Assembly (NCBI RefSeq): GCF_000317105.1
Contig: NC_019693.1
Span: 682,001-746,000 of the forward strand
Direction of reading: 5' to 3'
Source of the DNA: Oscillatoria acuminata PCC 6304
Lineage (GTDB): Bacteria > Cyanobacteriota > Cyanobacteriia > Cyanobacteriales > Laspinemataceae
DNA length: 64,000 bases
In this document: positions 38,301-47,675 of the stretch, piece by piece
Position numbering within the stretch: the stretch's first letter is position 1
How the letters are laid out: every line of letters begins with the position of its first letter
Notes under the pieces: model-generated
What the model was told of the DNA's origin: nothing
The model's input: only the letters and a program-made list of their open reading frames with translations
Databases searched by the model: none
Program-made: the position numbers and the translations under genes

Positions 38301-38544
38301 CGACTGGCAAACGGCCTTCCTGCTGACCATAGAGCAGCCAATGTTGCCATCCACTCTCAAATTCCCCCGTGCTAACCGCCTGCGCCACATCGGGATAAGC
38401 ATTGAAATAAAACTCAGCATCGAATCCGGTGCCTGCCGCTTCAGTGGAGAGAGGCAACAGCCCAGAGGCATCTACCAGACTAGACGGTTCTAGTGGCGAT
38501 CGCCATTCGATTTCCAACCCCTCGACATCCATGTTGTTTTGCAT
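35365..38544 (-). CDS. SBBP-repeat beta-propeller protein with DVA-type modules
   Basis: This 1,059-residue protein is probably secreted or surface-bound, though no classical signal peptide is evident. Residues about 38-78 hold a module with YPDVAQAVSTGEFESG and HWLLYGQQEGR. A DUF7948-like region follows (about 110-310), then seven SBBP repeats (YLGG...GN.YVTG.T) that should form a beta-propeller (about 315-770). A proline-rich linker is followed by five more modules like the N-terminal one (about 880-1059, NPDVAxAV and EGR). Such modules occur in cyanobacterial extracellular proteins; their role is not established. The stop codon lies inside a dispersed G-rich repeat. Confidence 0.88.
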   Translation of the reverse strand: MQNNMDVEGLEIEWRSPLEPSSLVDASGLLPLSTEAAGTGFDAEFYFNAYPDVAQAVSTGEFESGWQHWLLYGQQEGRLPVAPAESVSPENTPGDPLLGSQVPNLGQLPLSFIPNAGQLDPTVNFSVRGASHAIFFTPDEVVFSVAAQPDPESDDLQSSVVRLEFVGANGDPVIEGIEPLPGLANFLSGSDESSWSGNLPTYQGIAYRDLYEGIDLVYRGTEGELKREFVVDPGADPGQILLDYSGIEAVALRDGALVLETALGELIEAAPIIYQDIEGSRVAVAGQYELLDSGQVGFDLGAYDPNYALIIDPTLQYSSYLGGTLQDQGDAIALDAEGNIYIAGRTISTDFPTRIPLQSTISNPGSFKFDAFVTKISADGASAFYSTYLGGLENDRALDVTVDSRGSAFVVGQTSSDNFPVTVGAAQTAANGGGDGFILKLTPNGGFIELGTYFGGAGFDSVNSITLDSGGNFYVTGQTFSENFPMVGAVQNTIGANGSDVFVAKFNPLGGLLYSTFLGGFGNDVGNAIAVDADLNMYVTGQTSTDNFPLVSELQRRYRGGGDAFVTKISSDGSELIYSTYLGGRDSDVGNAIAVDAAGHVYIAGTTGVPRDAQPRAIIPLGDFPTVNPIQGQLNGLSSAFVTKLAPDGQSLIYSTFLGGTGFESGNDMAIDDRGNVYLTGETTSSDLPQVAPIQPSFGGNGDAFVGKILADGTRIDYLTYLGGNGFESGNAIAVNPAGTAFVTGQSASANFPIVNPLPNAAGGVQGDAFVVAIAQPIDPTQPIVVPVGTPAPSPGLPGPGGAEPFPPAPEPTEPPAPPPPPPRFENFIQSLTERGVNPLTLYFNDGAYLAQNPGVAEAVAAGELTSGLQHYLLFGREEGRPAPTQFFNEGQYLARNPDVAVAVGTGQVGSGFEHFVQTGFFEGRDRNPKLFLESFYLRQNPDVAEAVASGIFSSGYSHYLQSGQFERRNPNPAFDETFYLTQNPDVAAIVAAGGFVSGFQHFLEQGEFQGRLPSPVFSESAYLFRNIDVARALNRGAFGSAFEHFVLFGIQEGRVATP

Positions 38545-38645
38545 CGTAAAAGTGTTTTAAATCAGACCAAAGCAGCACGATTCGGCAAGGGTAAGGCGTT
38601 TTGCCTACTGGGAATCTCTCGTGCTCGGTGTGATCATAGCCCATT

Positions 38646-38760
38646 GTCGTTGGTCATTTGTCGTTGGTCATTTGTCCTTGGTCATTTGTCGTTGGTCGTT
38701 GGTCCTTGGTCGGATAACAAATAACCAATAACCAATGACCAATAACCAATAACCAATAAC
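38646..38760. repeat. Heptamer repeats forming an inverted pair
   Basis: Bases 38646-38711 are about nine heptamers of the TTGTCGT/TGGTCAT/TGGTCCT type. Bases 38720-38760 are about six heptamers of the AACCAAT/GACCAAT type, which is the complementary series. Heptamer repeats of this kind (STRRs) are known from filamentous cyanobacteria. They lie in the divergent promoter region between the SBBP gene and glpX. Confidence 0.85.
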
Positions 38761-38894
38761 TACCAGGCCCTAGCAGCAAAACTTAACAAAAACTGAGTTA
38801 AACGCGATCGCTATGGGTATCCGTCCTCTGATAGACTTTTAGACGGTTGTAGCCAGAGAAAAGGCTGCTGATAGGCAGTTGGGAGGAAAATTCC

Positions 38895-39932
38895 GTGGAT
38901 AGTGTAATCGGTTTAGAGATTATTGAAGTCGTCGAACAAGCCGCGATCGCTTCGGCTCGTTGGATGGGTAAAGGCGACAAAAATACCGCTGACCATGTGG
39001 CGGTAGAAGCGATGCGCGAACGGATGAACCGCATTCATATGCGAGGCAGAATCGTGATCGGCGAAGGTGAGCGCGATGAAGCTCCCATGTTGTACATCGG
39101 GGAAGAAGTTGGCATCTGCACCCAGGAAGATGCCAGCAAATTCTGTGACCCCCAACAACTGATTGAAATTGATATCGCCGTTGACCCCTGCGAAGGCACC
39201 AACTTGGTTGCTTATGGACAAAACGGTTCAATGGCAGTTCTCGCCATTGCCGAAAAAGGCGGCCTGTTCCGGGCCCCCGACTTCTACATGAAGAAGCTCG
39301 CCGCACCCGCCTGTGCCAAAAATCATGTGGACATCAATAAATCTGCCACCGAAAACCTGAAAATCCTCTCGGACTGCATGAGTCGCTCCATTGAGGAATT
39401 GGTCGTGGTGGTGATGGATCGTCCCCGTCACAAAGGCTTAATTGAAGAAATCCGCAACGCCGGAGCCAGAGTGCGTCTGATCAGCGATGGAGATGTCTCT
39501 GCCGCGATTTCTTGCGCCTTCTCCGGAACCAACATCCACGCGCTGATGGGAATTGGTGCTGCTCCTGAAGGGGTGATCTCCGCTGCTGCAATGCGCTGTT
39601 TAGGCGGTCACTTCCAAGGTCAACTGATTTATGACCCTGAAGTCGTGAAAACTGGTCTGATTGGCGAAAGCAAAGAAAGCAACATCGCTCGTCTGCAAGA
39701 AATGGGTATCACGGACCCTGACAGGGTTTACAATGCCGAAGAATTAGCCTCTGGGGAAACGGTGCTGTTTGCCGCATCCGGTATTACTCCCGGCACCTTG
39801 ATGCAAGGGGTTCGCTTCTTCAAAGGTGGCGCTCGGACTCACAGTCTGGTTATTTCTAGCCAGTCGAGTACCGCTCGTTTTGTCGATACCATTCATATGT
39901 ACGACGCTCCCAAGAGCCTGCAATTGCGCTAA
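38895..39932 (+). CDS. glpX: Class II fructose-1,6-/sedoheptulose-1,7-bisphosphatase
   Basis: This bifunctional Calvin-cycle phosphatase dephosphorylates fructose-1,6- and sedoheptulose-1,7-bisphosphate. The 345-residue protein has the GlpX-type N-terminus ([18 protein letters not shown]), the catalytic block [15 protein letters not shown], and the metal/phosphate motif VDPCEGTNL. The gene starts with GTG at 38895, preceded by GGGAGGAAAA, and the next ATG (38966) would lose conserved residues. hemA follows 393 bases downstream, as in other cyanobacteria. The enzyme is redox regulated in cyanobacteria through thioredoxin; the sequence alone does not prove it here. Confidence 0.96.
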   Translation: MDSVIGLEIIEVVEQAAIASARWMGKGDKNTADHVAVEAMRERMNRIHMRGRIVIGEGERDEAPMLYIGEEVGICTQEDASKFCDPQQLIEIDIAVDPCEGTNLVAYGQNGSMAVLAIAEKGGLFRAPDFYMKKLAAPACAKNHVDINKSATENLKILSDCMSRSIEELVVVVMDRPRHKGLIEEIRNAGARVRLISDGDVSAAISCAFSGTNIHALMGIGAAPEGVISAAAMRCLGGHFQGQLIYDPEVVKTGLIGESKESNIARLQEMGITDPDRVYNAEELASGETVLFAASGITPGTLMQGVRFFKGGARTHSLVISSQSSTARFVDTIHMYDAPKSLQLR

Positions 39933-40325
39933 TTCTCAGCGCGGTTAAGGAAGGAACGAAAGCAGGATGACCTCAAAATTGTGATGTCACCGGGGTGAGA
40001 ATCCCGCTAGTTTGTAAGCGGAATCTTTACCTTGGCGATCGCCACGGTGATCCCTTCTGCCGGTGGTGCGGACCCCTCTAAAGTCCGCTCCCTCCCTCTC
40101 CTTCCCCAAGCCGCTCTTAGTGCAACTATACCGGAGGTCTTTTCCTCCTGTACCCTGCCTCGAACCCTTGCTCAATCCCCGAGGATTGCGCTAACCCACC
40201 CGGGTTTCAGTTAGCATAAAAATAAAGACAACCCGATTAATTCAGTTCAATAGAGATAGAATCTCATCGCTACGCTTGTCAAACATCAAGAGGGCGTAAA
40301 CGACTAAAAAATCCAGGGAGAAATC
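39933..40325. other. glpX-hemA spacer
   Basis: No gene is seen. A small hairpin CCGCT...AGCGG at about 40005-40021, followed by AATCTTTACC, may end glpX transcription but is weak. The last 60 bases are the hemA leader with AGGGAGAAATC directly before the ATG. Confidence 0.45.
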
Positions 40326-41624
40326 ATGAATATTGCAGTCGTAGGTCTTAGCCATAAGACAGCACCCGTAGAAGTTAGAGAAAAGCTGAGTATTCCCGAA
40401 GCCGATATTAAAGAGGCGATCGCTCATTTATGTAGCTATCCTAATATTCGAGAAGTCGCGATTCTCAGCACTTGCAACCGTTTAGAAATTTATATCGTAA
40501 CGGGTGAAACCGACTCCGGCGTTCGTGAAGCGATCCAATTTCTCTCGGAACGCGGCCAATTAAACGTTCATAAGTTACGACAACATCTGTTTATCTTGTT
40601 ACAAGAAGATGCAGTTATGCATCTGATGCGGGTTTCCGCCGGTTTGGATAGCTTGGTCCTCGGCGAAGGCCAAATTTTAGCCCAAGTTAAAAATACTCAC
40701 AAACTCGGTCAGCAACATAATGGGGTCGGACGCATTCTCAATCGTCTCCTCAAACAAGCCATTACCGCAGGCAAACGGGTTCGCACGGAAACCAGCATCG
40801 GCACTGGTGCCGTTTCTATCAGTTCCGCAGCGGTGGAACTGGCCCAAATTAAGGTCCAGGACCTCGCACCCTATCGCATTGCGATTCTCGGTGCCGGGAA
40901 AATGTCGAAACTCTTGGTTCAACATTTACTCTCCAAAGGGGCTCGCCAAATCACCATTCTCAATCGCACATTACGTCGCGCCGAAGAACTGGCTAAAAAC
41001 TTCCCTGATGCAGATTTGAAGCTGCATTTGATATCAGATATGATGACCGTCATTGGGAATTCTGATATTGTTTTTACCAGTACCTCTTCCACTGAACCGA
41101 TTTTAAATCGGTCCAAACTCGAAGCAGTTTTAAACCCCAATGGCTCGATGATGCTGATTGATATTGCAGTGCCGCGTAATGTGGATTCTGATGTCAATAC
41201 GCTCACAAATGTCCATTCGTTTAATGTGGATGACTTAAAAGCGGTTGTCGCTCAAAACCAAGAAAGCCGTCGGCAAATGGCAATGGAAGCTGAGGGATTA
41301 TTGGAAGAAGAAGTCGAAGCATTCGATGTTTGGTGGCGCAGTTTGGAAACGGTGCCGACGATTAGCTGTTTACGGGATAAAATCGAAACCATTCGCGAGC
41401 AGGAGTTGGAAAAAGCGCTGTCTCGTTTAGGGTCAGAATTTGCCGAAAAACATCAGGAAGTGATTGAGGCGCTCACCCGAGGCATTGTTAATAAAATCTT
41501 GCATGACCCAATGGTTCAACTGCGGGCCCAGCAAGATATTGAGGCGCGTCGGCAAGCGATGGAAACTCTACGATTGCTGTTTAATTTGGAGACAGAAACG
41601 CGATCGGGCGAACAGTACAGTTAG
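40326..41624 (+). CDS. hemA: Glutamyl-tRNA reductase
   Basis: HemA reduces glutamyl-tRNA to glutamate-1-semialdehyde, the first committed step toward haem and chlorophyll. The 432-residue protein has the catalytic Cys50 in STCNRLEIY, the [17 protein letters not shown] substrate block, an NADPH-binding GAGKMSKLL and a C-terminal dimerisation domain, all standard. A strong ribosome site lies seven bases before ATG 40326. It is directly downstream of glpX and is followed by a large imperfect hairpin. Confidence 0.97.
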   Translation: MNIAVVGLSHKTAPVEVREKLSIPEADIKEAIAHLCSYPNIREVAILSTCNRLEIYIVTGETDSGVREAIQFLSERGQLNVHKLRQHLFILLQEDAVMHLMRVSAGLDSLVLGEGQILAQVKNTHKLGQQHNGVGRILNRLLKQAITAGKRVRTETSIGTGAVSISSAAVELAQIKVQDLAPYRIAILGAGKMSKLLVQHLLSKGARQITILNRTLRRAEELAKNFPDADLKLHLISDMMTVIGNSDIVFTSTSSTEPILNRSKLEAVLNPNGSMMLIDIAVPRNVDSDVNTLTNVHSFNVDDLKAVVAQNQESRRQMAMEAEGLLEEEVEAFDVWWRSLETVPTISCLRDKIETIREQELEKALSRLGSEFAEKHQEVIEALTRGIVNKILHDPMVQLRAQQDIEARRQAMETLRLLFNLETETRSGEQYS

Positions 41625-41643
41625 TCCGGGGTACAGTTAAGAA

Positions 41644-41713
41644 AAGAAACCGGGGTTTTGGCCCAAATGAATGCTGGAACTGCATCAAATTTGGGTTAAA
41701 ACTTCGGTTTCTT
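41644..41713. repeat. Imperfect inverted repeat after hemA
   Basis: AAGAAACCGGGGTTTTGGCC and the complementary series ending CGGTTTCTT form about 25 imperfect pairs around a 20-base loop. It starts 20 bases after the hemA stop and could act as a terminator or be a minimal mobile repeat. Confidence 0.6.
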
Positions 41714-42180
41714 GTTCCGGGAATCTGATTCTGGACTGGCAGTTCTGGGATAGGTGAACGGGTTTATTCTGATCATTTGCTATGTCCGGTTAGGGGCGGA
41801 TCAGGAGCATGAGCAGCCGTTTTCTCGGTCAGAGTGGGTTAATTCATTTAATTTGCATATAGATTTTATTAGAAGCACCATTCTCAACACCGGCAGGGGT
41901 TCAAACCCCCGCCGGGTGTTGCAACAGGTGCAAGATGTCAGTCCCATCGGTTTTTAATTAGGCGGCAGAGCCGCTGATTGTGCGTATCACGGCAGAGCCA
42001 TGATACGAGAAGAGGAGTTAGCCCGCGCAGGCGGGCTTCGTTCGTGTAGCCCCACCCTTTAGGGTGCGGGGTTGTTTGAAAATTATGTAAATTAAGGGGA
42101 TGAGGATTGGGGGCGATCGCCATTCCCTGGCTGATGACTCTACAATGACAGCTAGATCTAAACTCTAAACTTTAAAATTC
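41714..42180. other. Spacer before UPF0182 gene with repeat cores
   Basis: No gene is seen. Bases 41893-41915 hold part of the GGGGTTCAAACCCC palindrome repeat. Bases 42019-42070 hold an inverted type-1 core (GCCCGCGCAGGCGGGC then CACCCTTTAGGGTG) without recognisable type-1 ends. Confidence 0.6.
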
Positions 42181-45100
42181 ATGCTTAAAGGGTTAGGAAA
42201 ACAAGCCTTTAAATGGATCGTGGCCGGATTAGCCCTGTGGATGGGGATAGAACTCTTTGCTTTTTTGAGTGCCGAAAGTCTCTGGTTTGACGAACTGGGC
42301 TATGAACGAGTGTTTTGGGTCCGCCTACTCACCCGCTTAGTGCTGCTGGCGCTAGGACTGGCAATCACCGGGGGTTTAACTTTCGGCAATCTATTTCTGG
42401 CGAACCATCTTAAATACGGCAAACTCGATCTACTCAGTCGGGGACTGACGGAACCCCCGGGAGGGCGAGATCGCTGGAAACGCAATATTAGCCATCCAGT
42501 TGAGCGCATTAACATCCCAACCCCCCATTCCTATACCGCCCTCAACTTAGAATTCCTGCTGGCCCTCGTCATCCTCCTAGCTGTGGGAATCTCTACCCTC
42601 CTGGTGTACTACGCTCAGGTTGTGGTGGATTATTGGCATCCCGGTTCCTGGTTACTGTTGAATTCTCCCTCAGTTCCCTTGGGATTTGGACTCAAATCCG
42701 GCCAGGAAATGTTACAGCAAATGACAACCGACTGGTGGCAAATTGCTCTGTTGTTGCTGTTTACTGTGGTGATTGTTCTGGAACCTCGCTTACTCTATGC
42801 GATCGCCGCTGCTTTAAGCCTGTTCTTCGGTCTAGTCTTTTCGGGTCAATGGGCAAAAGTGCTGATATTTTTCCACCCCACAGCCTTTAATATTACCGAA
42901 CCCGTGTTTAACCGGGATATGAGCTTTTATATTTTTAACTTGCCCATTTGGGAACTCCTAGAATTTTGGCTACTGGGAGTGCTTTTTTTCGTCCTTGCCG
43001 CAGTCACTATCCTCTATTTAATCTCGGGAAATAGTATCAGCGAAGGGAAGTTTCCCGGATTTTCGGATGGACAATTGCGCCACCTTTATGGATTGGGTGC
43101 GGCACTCATGGGGGCAGTCGCCTTGCGCTATTGGCTCTTGCGCTATGAATTGCTCTACTCCAGCAAAGATGTGATTTATGGTGCCGGCTATACCCAGGTC
43201 AATGTAGAGGTTTGGAGCTATGGGGGCTTAACCCTATTATCTGGGGCCCTCGCCATTTTCTTGCTCTATCTGACCCTGGGAGTGCGCCAACTAGAACGCC
43301 CCAACTTTAGACGACTCAAGCAGTCTTTGGGATTCTATGTGGCAATGGTGGCGATCGCCGGGTCAGTCCTGCCTTTTGCCGTGCAACGCTTCATTGTCCA
43401 ACCGAACGAAATCGAACGGGAGCGTCCCTACATTGAGCGCAGTATCGCCTTCACCCGCCAGGGATTCGACCTCGATCGCATTGATGTCCAACTCTTCAAC
43501 CCGGAAAACGCCCTAACCTTTGACGATATCCTCGCCAATGACCTGACTATTAATAATATCCGCCTCTGGGATACTCGCCCTTTGCTGCAAACCAATCGCC
43601 AACTCCAGCAAATTCGGCTGTACTATAAATTTGCCGATGCGGATATTGACCGTTACACCCTCAGAAAAACTGACCCAGAATCCGAGGAATCCATCACGGA
43701 ACGGCAACAGGTCCTGATTTCGGCCCGGGAACTGGACTATAGCGCCGTTCCTACAGAAGCTCAAACCTGGGTCAACGAACACTTAGTTTATACCCACGGG
43801 TATGGGTTTACCTTGAGTCCCGTGAATACCGTAGGTCCCGGGGGATTGCCGGACTACTTCGTTCGGGATATTGGCATGGAACGCCAAACCGTCAGTGAAA
43901 CGGTCAACGATGGCATATTAGGAACAGCCAACGAATTAATTCGCGCCAGCATTCCCATCGGACATCCCCGGATTTACTATGGGGAACTGACGGATACGGA
44001 GGTGATGGCACCGAGTAATGTCCCGGAGTTAGATTATCCCCAGGGGGATGAGAATGTTTATAATACTTATGGAGGGACCGGGGGGGTTTCGATTGGCTCT
44101 TGGTGGCGTCGGTTAATTTTTGCAAAATATTTGAACAACTGGCAGATGTTGTTCACGGACAATTTTACTTCGGAGACGAAAGTTTTATTTCGGCGCAATA
44201 TTAAGGACCGGGTGCGGGCGATCGCCCCGTTTTTGGAATTTGATAGTGACCCCTATCTGGTGGTTGCCAATACCCGATTATATGAGCCGGGAATGACGCC
44301 TGCTGAACAACCGTTTCCCGATGATGATAATTATCTCTACTGGATTATTGACGCCTATACTATCAGCGATCGCTATCCCTATTCTGAACCGACTTCTCAA
44401 GAATTTAACTACATCCGCAACTCGGTCAAGGTTGTTGTTGATGCCTATAATGGCAAGGTCAAACTTTACATCGCTGACCCGTCGGACCCTCTGGTTCAGA
44501 GTTGGCAAGAGATTTTCCCCAAATTGCTCCAACCCCTTGATGCTCTGCCGGTGACCCTCCGCAGCCATATCCGCTATCCCCTGGATTTTTTTGATGTGCA
44601 ATCGGAACGGTTGCTAACGTACCACATGACCGATCCAACGGTTTTTTATAATCGGGAAGACCAATGGCGAGTGCCCAATGAGATTTATGGCACTGAGCAG
44701 CAAGTGGTTGAGCCTTATTATTTGATTATGAAATTGCCCACGGAAGTCTCGGAAGAATTTATTTTGTTGCACCCATTTACACCCATGAGTCGCAATAATT
44801 TAATTGCTTGGATGGGCGGGCGATCGGATGGCATTCATTATGGAAATTTACTGCTGTATCAGTTCCCCAAACAACAGTTAGTGTATGGTCCGGAGCAAAT
44901 TGAAGCCCGAATTAACCAAGATCCGGTGATTTCTCAACAGATTTCCCTGTGGAACCGCCAGGGGTCTCGGGCTATTCAGGGGAATTTGTTAGTGATTCCC
45001 ATTGAGCGATCGCTATTGTATGTCGAACCGCTTTATATTGAGGCAGAACAAAATAGTTTGCCCATCTTAGCCCGGGTGATTGTCGCCTATGAGAACCGAA

Positions 45101-45222
45101 TTGTGATGGCAGAAACCCTGGAACAGGCCCTAAGTGCTATTTTCCAAGGACAAGGAGAACAACAACCCACGGACCCGATTATTCGTCCGGTGGAAGACTT
45201 GACGTTACCCCCGTTGAATTAA
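42181..45222 (+). CDS. UPF0182 family membrane protein
   Basis: This 1,013-residue protein has seven or so N-terminal membrane helices (residues about 10-390) including ESLWFDELGYERVFWVRL, the UPF0182 hallmark. A large extracytoplasmic domain (about 400-960) contains ERPYIERSIAFTRQGF, YYGELTD, VSIGSWWRRL and HPFTPMSRNNLIAWM, all typical of the family. Its function is unknown in cyanobacteria and actinobacteria. The size matches the family. The ATG at 42181 has no strong ribosome site. Confidence 0.93.
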   Translation: MLKGLGKQAFKWIVAGLALWMGIELFAFLSAESLWFDELGYERVFWVRLLTRLVLLALGLAITGGLTFGNLFLANHLKYGKLDLLSRGLTEPPGGRDRWKRNISHPVERINIPTPHSYTALNLEFLLALVILLAVGISTLLVYYAQVVVDYWHPGSWLLLNSPSVPLGFGLKSGQEMLQQMTTDWWQIALLLLFTVVIVLEPRLLYAIAAALSLFFGLVFSGQWAKVLIFFHPTAFNITEPVFNRDMSFYIFNLPIWELLEFWLLGVLFFVLAAVTILYLISGNSISEGKFPGFSDGQLRHLYGLGAALMGAVALRYWLLRYELLYSSKDVIYGAGYTQVNVEVWSYGGLTLLSGALAIFLLYLTLGVRQLERPNFRRLKQSLGFYVAMVAIAGSVLPFAVQRFIVQPNEIERERPYIERSIAFTRQGFDLDRIDVQLFNPENALTFDDILANDLTINNIRLWDTRPLLQTNRQLQQIRLYYKFADADIDRYTLRKTDPESEESITERQQVLISARELDYSAVPTEAQTWVNEHLVYTHGYGFTLSPVNTVGPGGLPDYFVRDIGMERQTVSETVNDGILGTANELIRASIPIGHPRIYYGELTDTEVMAPSNVPELDYPQGDENVYNTYGGTGGVSIGSWWRRLIFAKYLNNWQMLFTDNFTSETKVLFRRNIKDRVRAIAPFLEFDSDPYLVVANTRLYEPGMTPAEQPFPDDDNYLYWIIDAYTISDRYPYSEPTSQEFNYIRNSVKVVVDAYNGKVKLYIADPSDPLVQSWQEIFPKLLQPLDALPVTLRSHIRYPLDFFDVQSERLLTYHMTDPTVFYNREDQWRVPNEIYGTEQQVVEPYYLIMKLPTEVSEEFILLHPFTPMSRNNLIAWMGGRSDGIHYGNLLLYQFPKQQLVYGPEQIEARINQDPVISQQISLWNRQGSRAIQGNLLVIPIERSLLYVEPLYIEAEQNSLPILARVIVAYENRIVMAETLEQALSAIFQGQGEQQPTDPIIRPVEDLTLPPLN

Positions 45223-45302
45223 GAGGATTAATGGGGTTGCTGGAAAATTAGCCCAGTCCGCTACACTGACAAAAATCGTTGACTCAAACCTGAGAGGGAT
45301 TT

Positions 45303-45521
45303 ATGAAACTGCTCAAAAAAAGAGTTAGAAGTTTGCTCGTGCAACTCTATGAAGAGGTAGAGTTGCTTCCCGATGATGATTTGCAACAGGTCGGTGCTGT
45401 GGTAGAAAGTCTTTATTACGATCTGTATGTGCTTCGCTTCATTCAGCAAGCGAACCGCAGCGTTAAACCGGGGGATAGCTTGACCCGTGAGGAAGCCTTG
45501 CGATATTTGCGATCGCTGTGA
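45303..45521 (+). CDS. Putative antitoxin of a RelE-type pair
   Basis: This 72-residue acidic protein starts at ATG 45303 after AGAGGG. It is mostly helical, with a SLTREEALRYL tail, and ends 60 bases before a RelE/ParE-like gene. Short acidic helical proteins upstream of such toxins usually are antitoxins that also bind their promoter. I do not recognise a specific antitoxin family (no clear Phd, RelB or HTH motif), so the call rests on context. Confidence 0.55.
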   Translation: MKLLKKRVRSLLVQLYEEVELLPDDDLQQVGAVVESLYYDLYVLRFIQQANRSVKPGDSLTREEALRYLRSL

Positions 45522-45581
45522 TGGTAATGAGCTACCTCTCTTCAAGTCAACATTTCGATTCAGGGGGAATCAACTGGTCCT

Positions 45582-45848
45582 GTGATTCTTGAAGCGCGCT
45601 ATAGTCGGTCTTTCCTTCTCGATCTTCGGCAGTTAGACCGAGCTAGTTTCGAGCGGGTTTACGAGTTCGTCTTTTTCAAATTTATGCAAATTGAACGGAT
45701 TCAAGAGTTGCCGGAGTTACACCAACTCGGCGCTCATCCTATTTTTTATCGGTTTAGGCTGGACAATTATTTGGTGGCAATACAAGTGATTGGTCATTTT
45801 GTCAAGTTTTTACGGATTCTACCTCTGCCAGACCTGAACGAGCCCTAA
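45582..45848 (+). CDS. RelE/ParE-like toxin
   Basis: The 88-residue protein starts with GTG 45582. It has the outline of a RelE-type fold: basic N-terminal helices (SRSFLLDLRQLD), a central PELHQLGAHPIFYRFRLDNYLVAIQVIG strand region with Arg and Tyr, and a C-terminal FVKFLRILPL strand. RelE toxins cleave mRNA at the ribosome. The upstream 72-residue gene is the likely antitoxin. The match is by pattern only. Alternatives are a ParE-type gyrase toxin or an inactive relative. Confidence 0.65.
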   Translation: MILEARYSRSFLLDLRQLDRASFERVYEFVFFKFMQIERIQELPELHQLGAHPIFYRFRLDNYLVAIQVIGHFVKFLRILPLPDLNEP

Positions 45849-45995
45849 GCTTTCCCGGAAAATCATCCAGGGATTGGCGTTATCCCAGTTCAGGTTAACC
45901 ACTGAAAGGGTCTAATTGTATCCGCATTCTTAGTCTCATTCCACTGATATCGGTACACTTGTGTGTGGTGAAACAAAGATAAGTAGAGAGTTGTT

Positions 45996-47582
45996 ATGGA
46001 TGCTCGATCACTGTGGAAACGATATCAGGACTGGCTCTATTATCATGAAGGGCTAGGTCTGTACCTGGATATTAGTCGAATGAGATTCGATGATGCCTTC
46101 GTCGAATCGATGAAACCTAAGTTTGCTCAAGCCTTCGAGGACATGAAGGCCCTAGAAAACGGGGCAGTCGCCAATCCGGATGAAGGCCGCATGGTGGGTC
46201 ACTATTGGTTACGAAATCCCGACATTGCACCCACCCCAGAACTCAAACAAGAAATCCTCGAAAACCTTAGCCATATCGAGGAATTTGCCCAAAAAGTTCA
46301 TAACGGGACAGTCCACCCTCCCAGCGCTTCCAAATTTACAGACATTCTCTCCATCGGCATTGGCGGATCGGCCCTCGGACCCCAATTTGTCTCCACAGCC
46401 TTGGCCCCTGAGTCTGCACCCCTGGAAATTCACTTCATTGACAACACCGACCCCGCAGGGATCGATGCCTTGTTAAATCACATCAAAGACCATCTGGCAA
46501 CCACCCTGGTCCTGGTGATTTCTAAATCCGGTACCACCCCAGATACCCGCAATGGCATGATTGAGGTTCAAAAAGCCTTTGAGAGCATGAATCTCAAGTT
46601 TGCCGATCATGCCGTAGCCATTACCGGCCATGATAGCGCCCTGGAAAAACAAGCCCAGAAAGAAAACTGGATTGATATTTTCCCCATGCATGACTGGGTG
46701 GGAGGACGCACCTCAGAACTCTCTGGGGTGGGATTAGTCCCGGCTGCTTTGCAGGGCATTGATATTCGGGGTATGCTGGCTGGAGCCAAAGAAATGGATG
46801 ATGCCACTCGCCAACCGGACCTCAAGGGCAATCCAGCCGCATTGCTGGCCCTCTCCTGGTACTTTGCAGGCAATGGACGGGGGGAAAAAGATATGGTGGT
46901 GCTGCCTTATAAAGATAGTCTGTTGCTGTTTAGCCGCTATCTGCAACAGTTGGTGATGGAATCCCTGGGTAAGGAGAAAGATTTAGCTGGCAATACCGTC
47001 TATCAAGGGATTGCCGTGTACGGAAATAAAGGCTCTACGGATCAGCACGCTTATGTTCAACAACTGCGGGAGGGGGTGCCGAATTTCTTCTTAACGTTTA
47101 TTGAGGTTTTAGAAGACCGTCAGGGCCATTCCCCGGATGTAGAACCGGGAATCACCACCGGGGATTATTTGTTAGGGTTTTTGTATGGAACTCGGGAGGC
47201 GGTTTATGATAATCAGCGCGATTCCATTTCGGTGACGATTCCCCAGGTGAATCCGCGTATCGTGGGGGCTTTGATTGCCCTGTACGATCGCGCGGTAGGG
47301 TTATATGCATCGTTGATTAACGTCAATGCCTATCACCAACCGGGGGTGGAAGCGGGTAAAAAGGCCGCCTCGGAGATTCTCAACCTCCAAACCCGAATTA
47401 TGGAGGTGATTGCCGCAGAAGGGAAACCGTTATCCCTAGAGGAGTTAGCCGAGAAAGCCGATGCGGGCGATCGCATTGAAATGATTTATAAAATTCTGCG
47501 CCATCTCCATGCCAATGGACGGCAAGTCACTCTGTCGGGGAATTTGGCCCAACCTGCCAGCTTAAGTGTTTCTGCTCGTTAA
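45996..47582 (+). CDS. pgi: Glucose-6-phosphate isomerase
   Basis: This enzyme interconverts glucose-6-phosphate and fructose-6-phosphate in glycolysis and gluconeogenesis. The 528-residue protein has the sugar-phosphate motif [22 protein letters not shown], and the PGI signature [14 protein letters not shown], then the catalytic block [12 protein letters not shown]. The ATG at 45996 follows AAGTAGAGAG. Length matches the cyanobacterial enzyme. It is followed 40 bases later by a clean terminator hairpin. Confidence 0.97.
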   Translation: MDARSLWKRYQDWLYYHEGLGLYLDISRMRFDDAFVESMKPKFAQAFEDMKALENGAVANPDEGRMVGHYWLRNPDIAPTPELKQEILENLSHIEEFAQKVHNGTVHPPSASKFTDILSIGIGGSALGPQFVSTALAPESAPLEIHFIDNTDPAGIDALLNHIKDHLATTLVLVISKSGTTPDTRNGMIEVQKAFESMNLKFADHAVAITGHDSALEKQAQKENWIDIFPMHDWVGGRTSELSGVGLVPAALQGIDIRGMLAGAKEMDDATRQPDLKGNPAALLALSWYFAGNGRGEKDMVVLPYKDSLLLFSRYLQQLVMESLGKEKDLAGNTVYQGIAVYGNKGSTDQHAYVQQLREGVPNFFLTFIEVLEDRQGHSPDVEPGITTGDYLLGFLYGTREAVYDNQRDSISVTIPQVNPRIVGALIALYDRAVGLYASLINVNAYHQPGVEAGKKAASEILNLQTRIMEVIAAEGKPLSLEELAEKADAGDRIEMIYKILRHLHANGRQVTLSGNLAQPASLSVSAR

Positions 47583-47621
47583 ATTGAGTTGGCCTGACTC
47601 TCGATTTGACCTACGCTAGAC

Positions 47622-47650
47622 GTATAGACGCTACTCGGTGGCGTCTATAC
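47622..47650 (+). terminator. Terminator after pgi
   Basis: GTATAGACGC and GCGTCTATAC pair perfectly over 10 bp around a nine-base loop, followed by TTATT. It lies between the pgi stop and the response-regulator start. Confidence 0.65.
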
Positions 47651-47675
47651 TTATTCAGTTCCCCCTTGAGACCCC

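Noticed and set aside
39985-40035. Cobalamin-riboswitch-like GGTGAGAATCCCGC before hemA
   Set aside because: No B12 box or full fold is present; the match is limited to a few bases.
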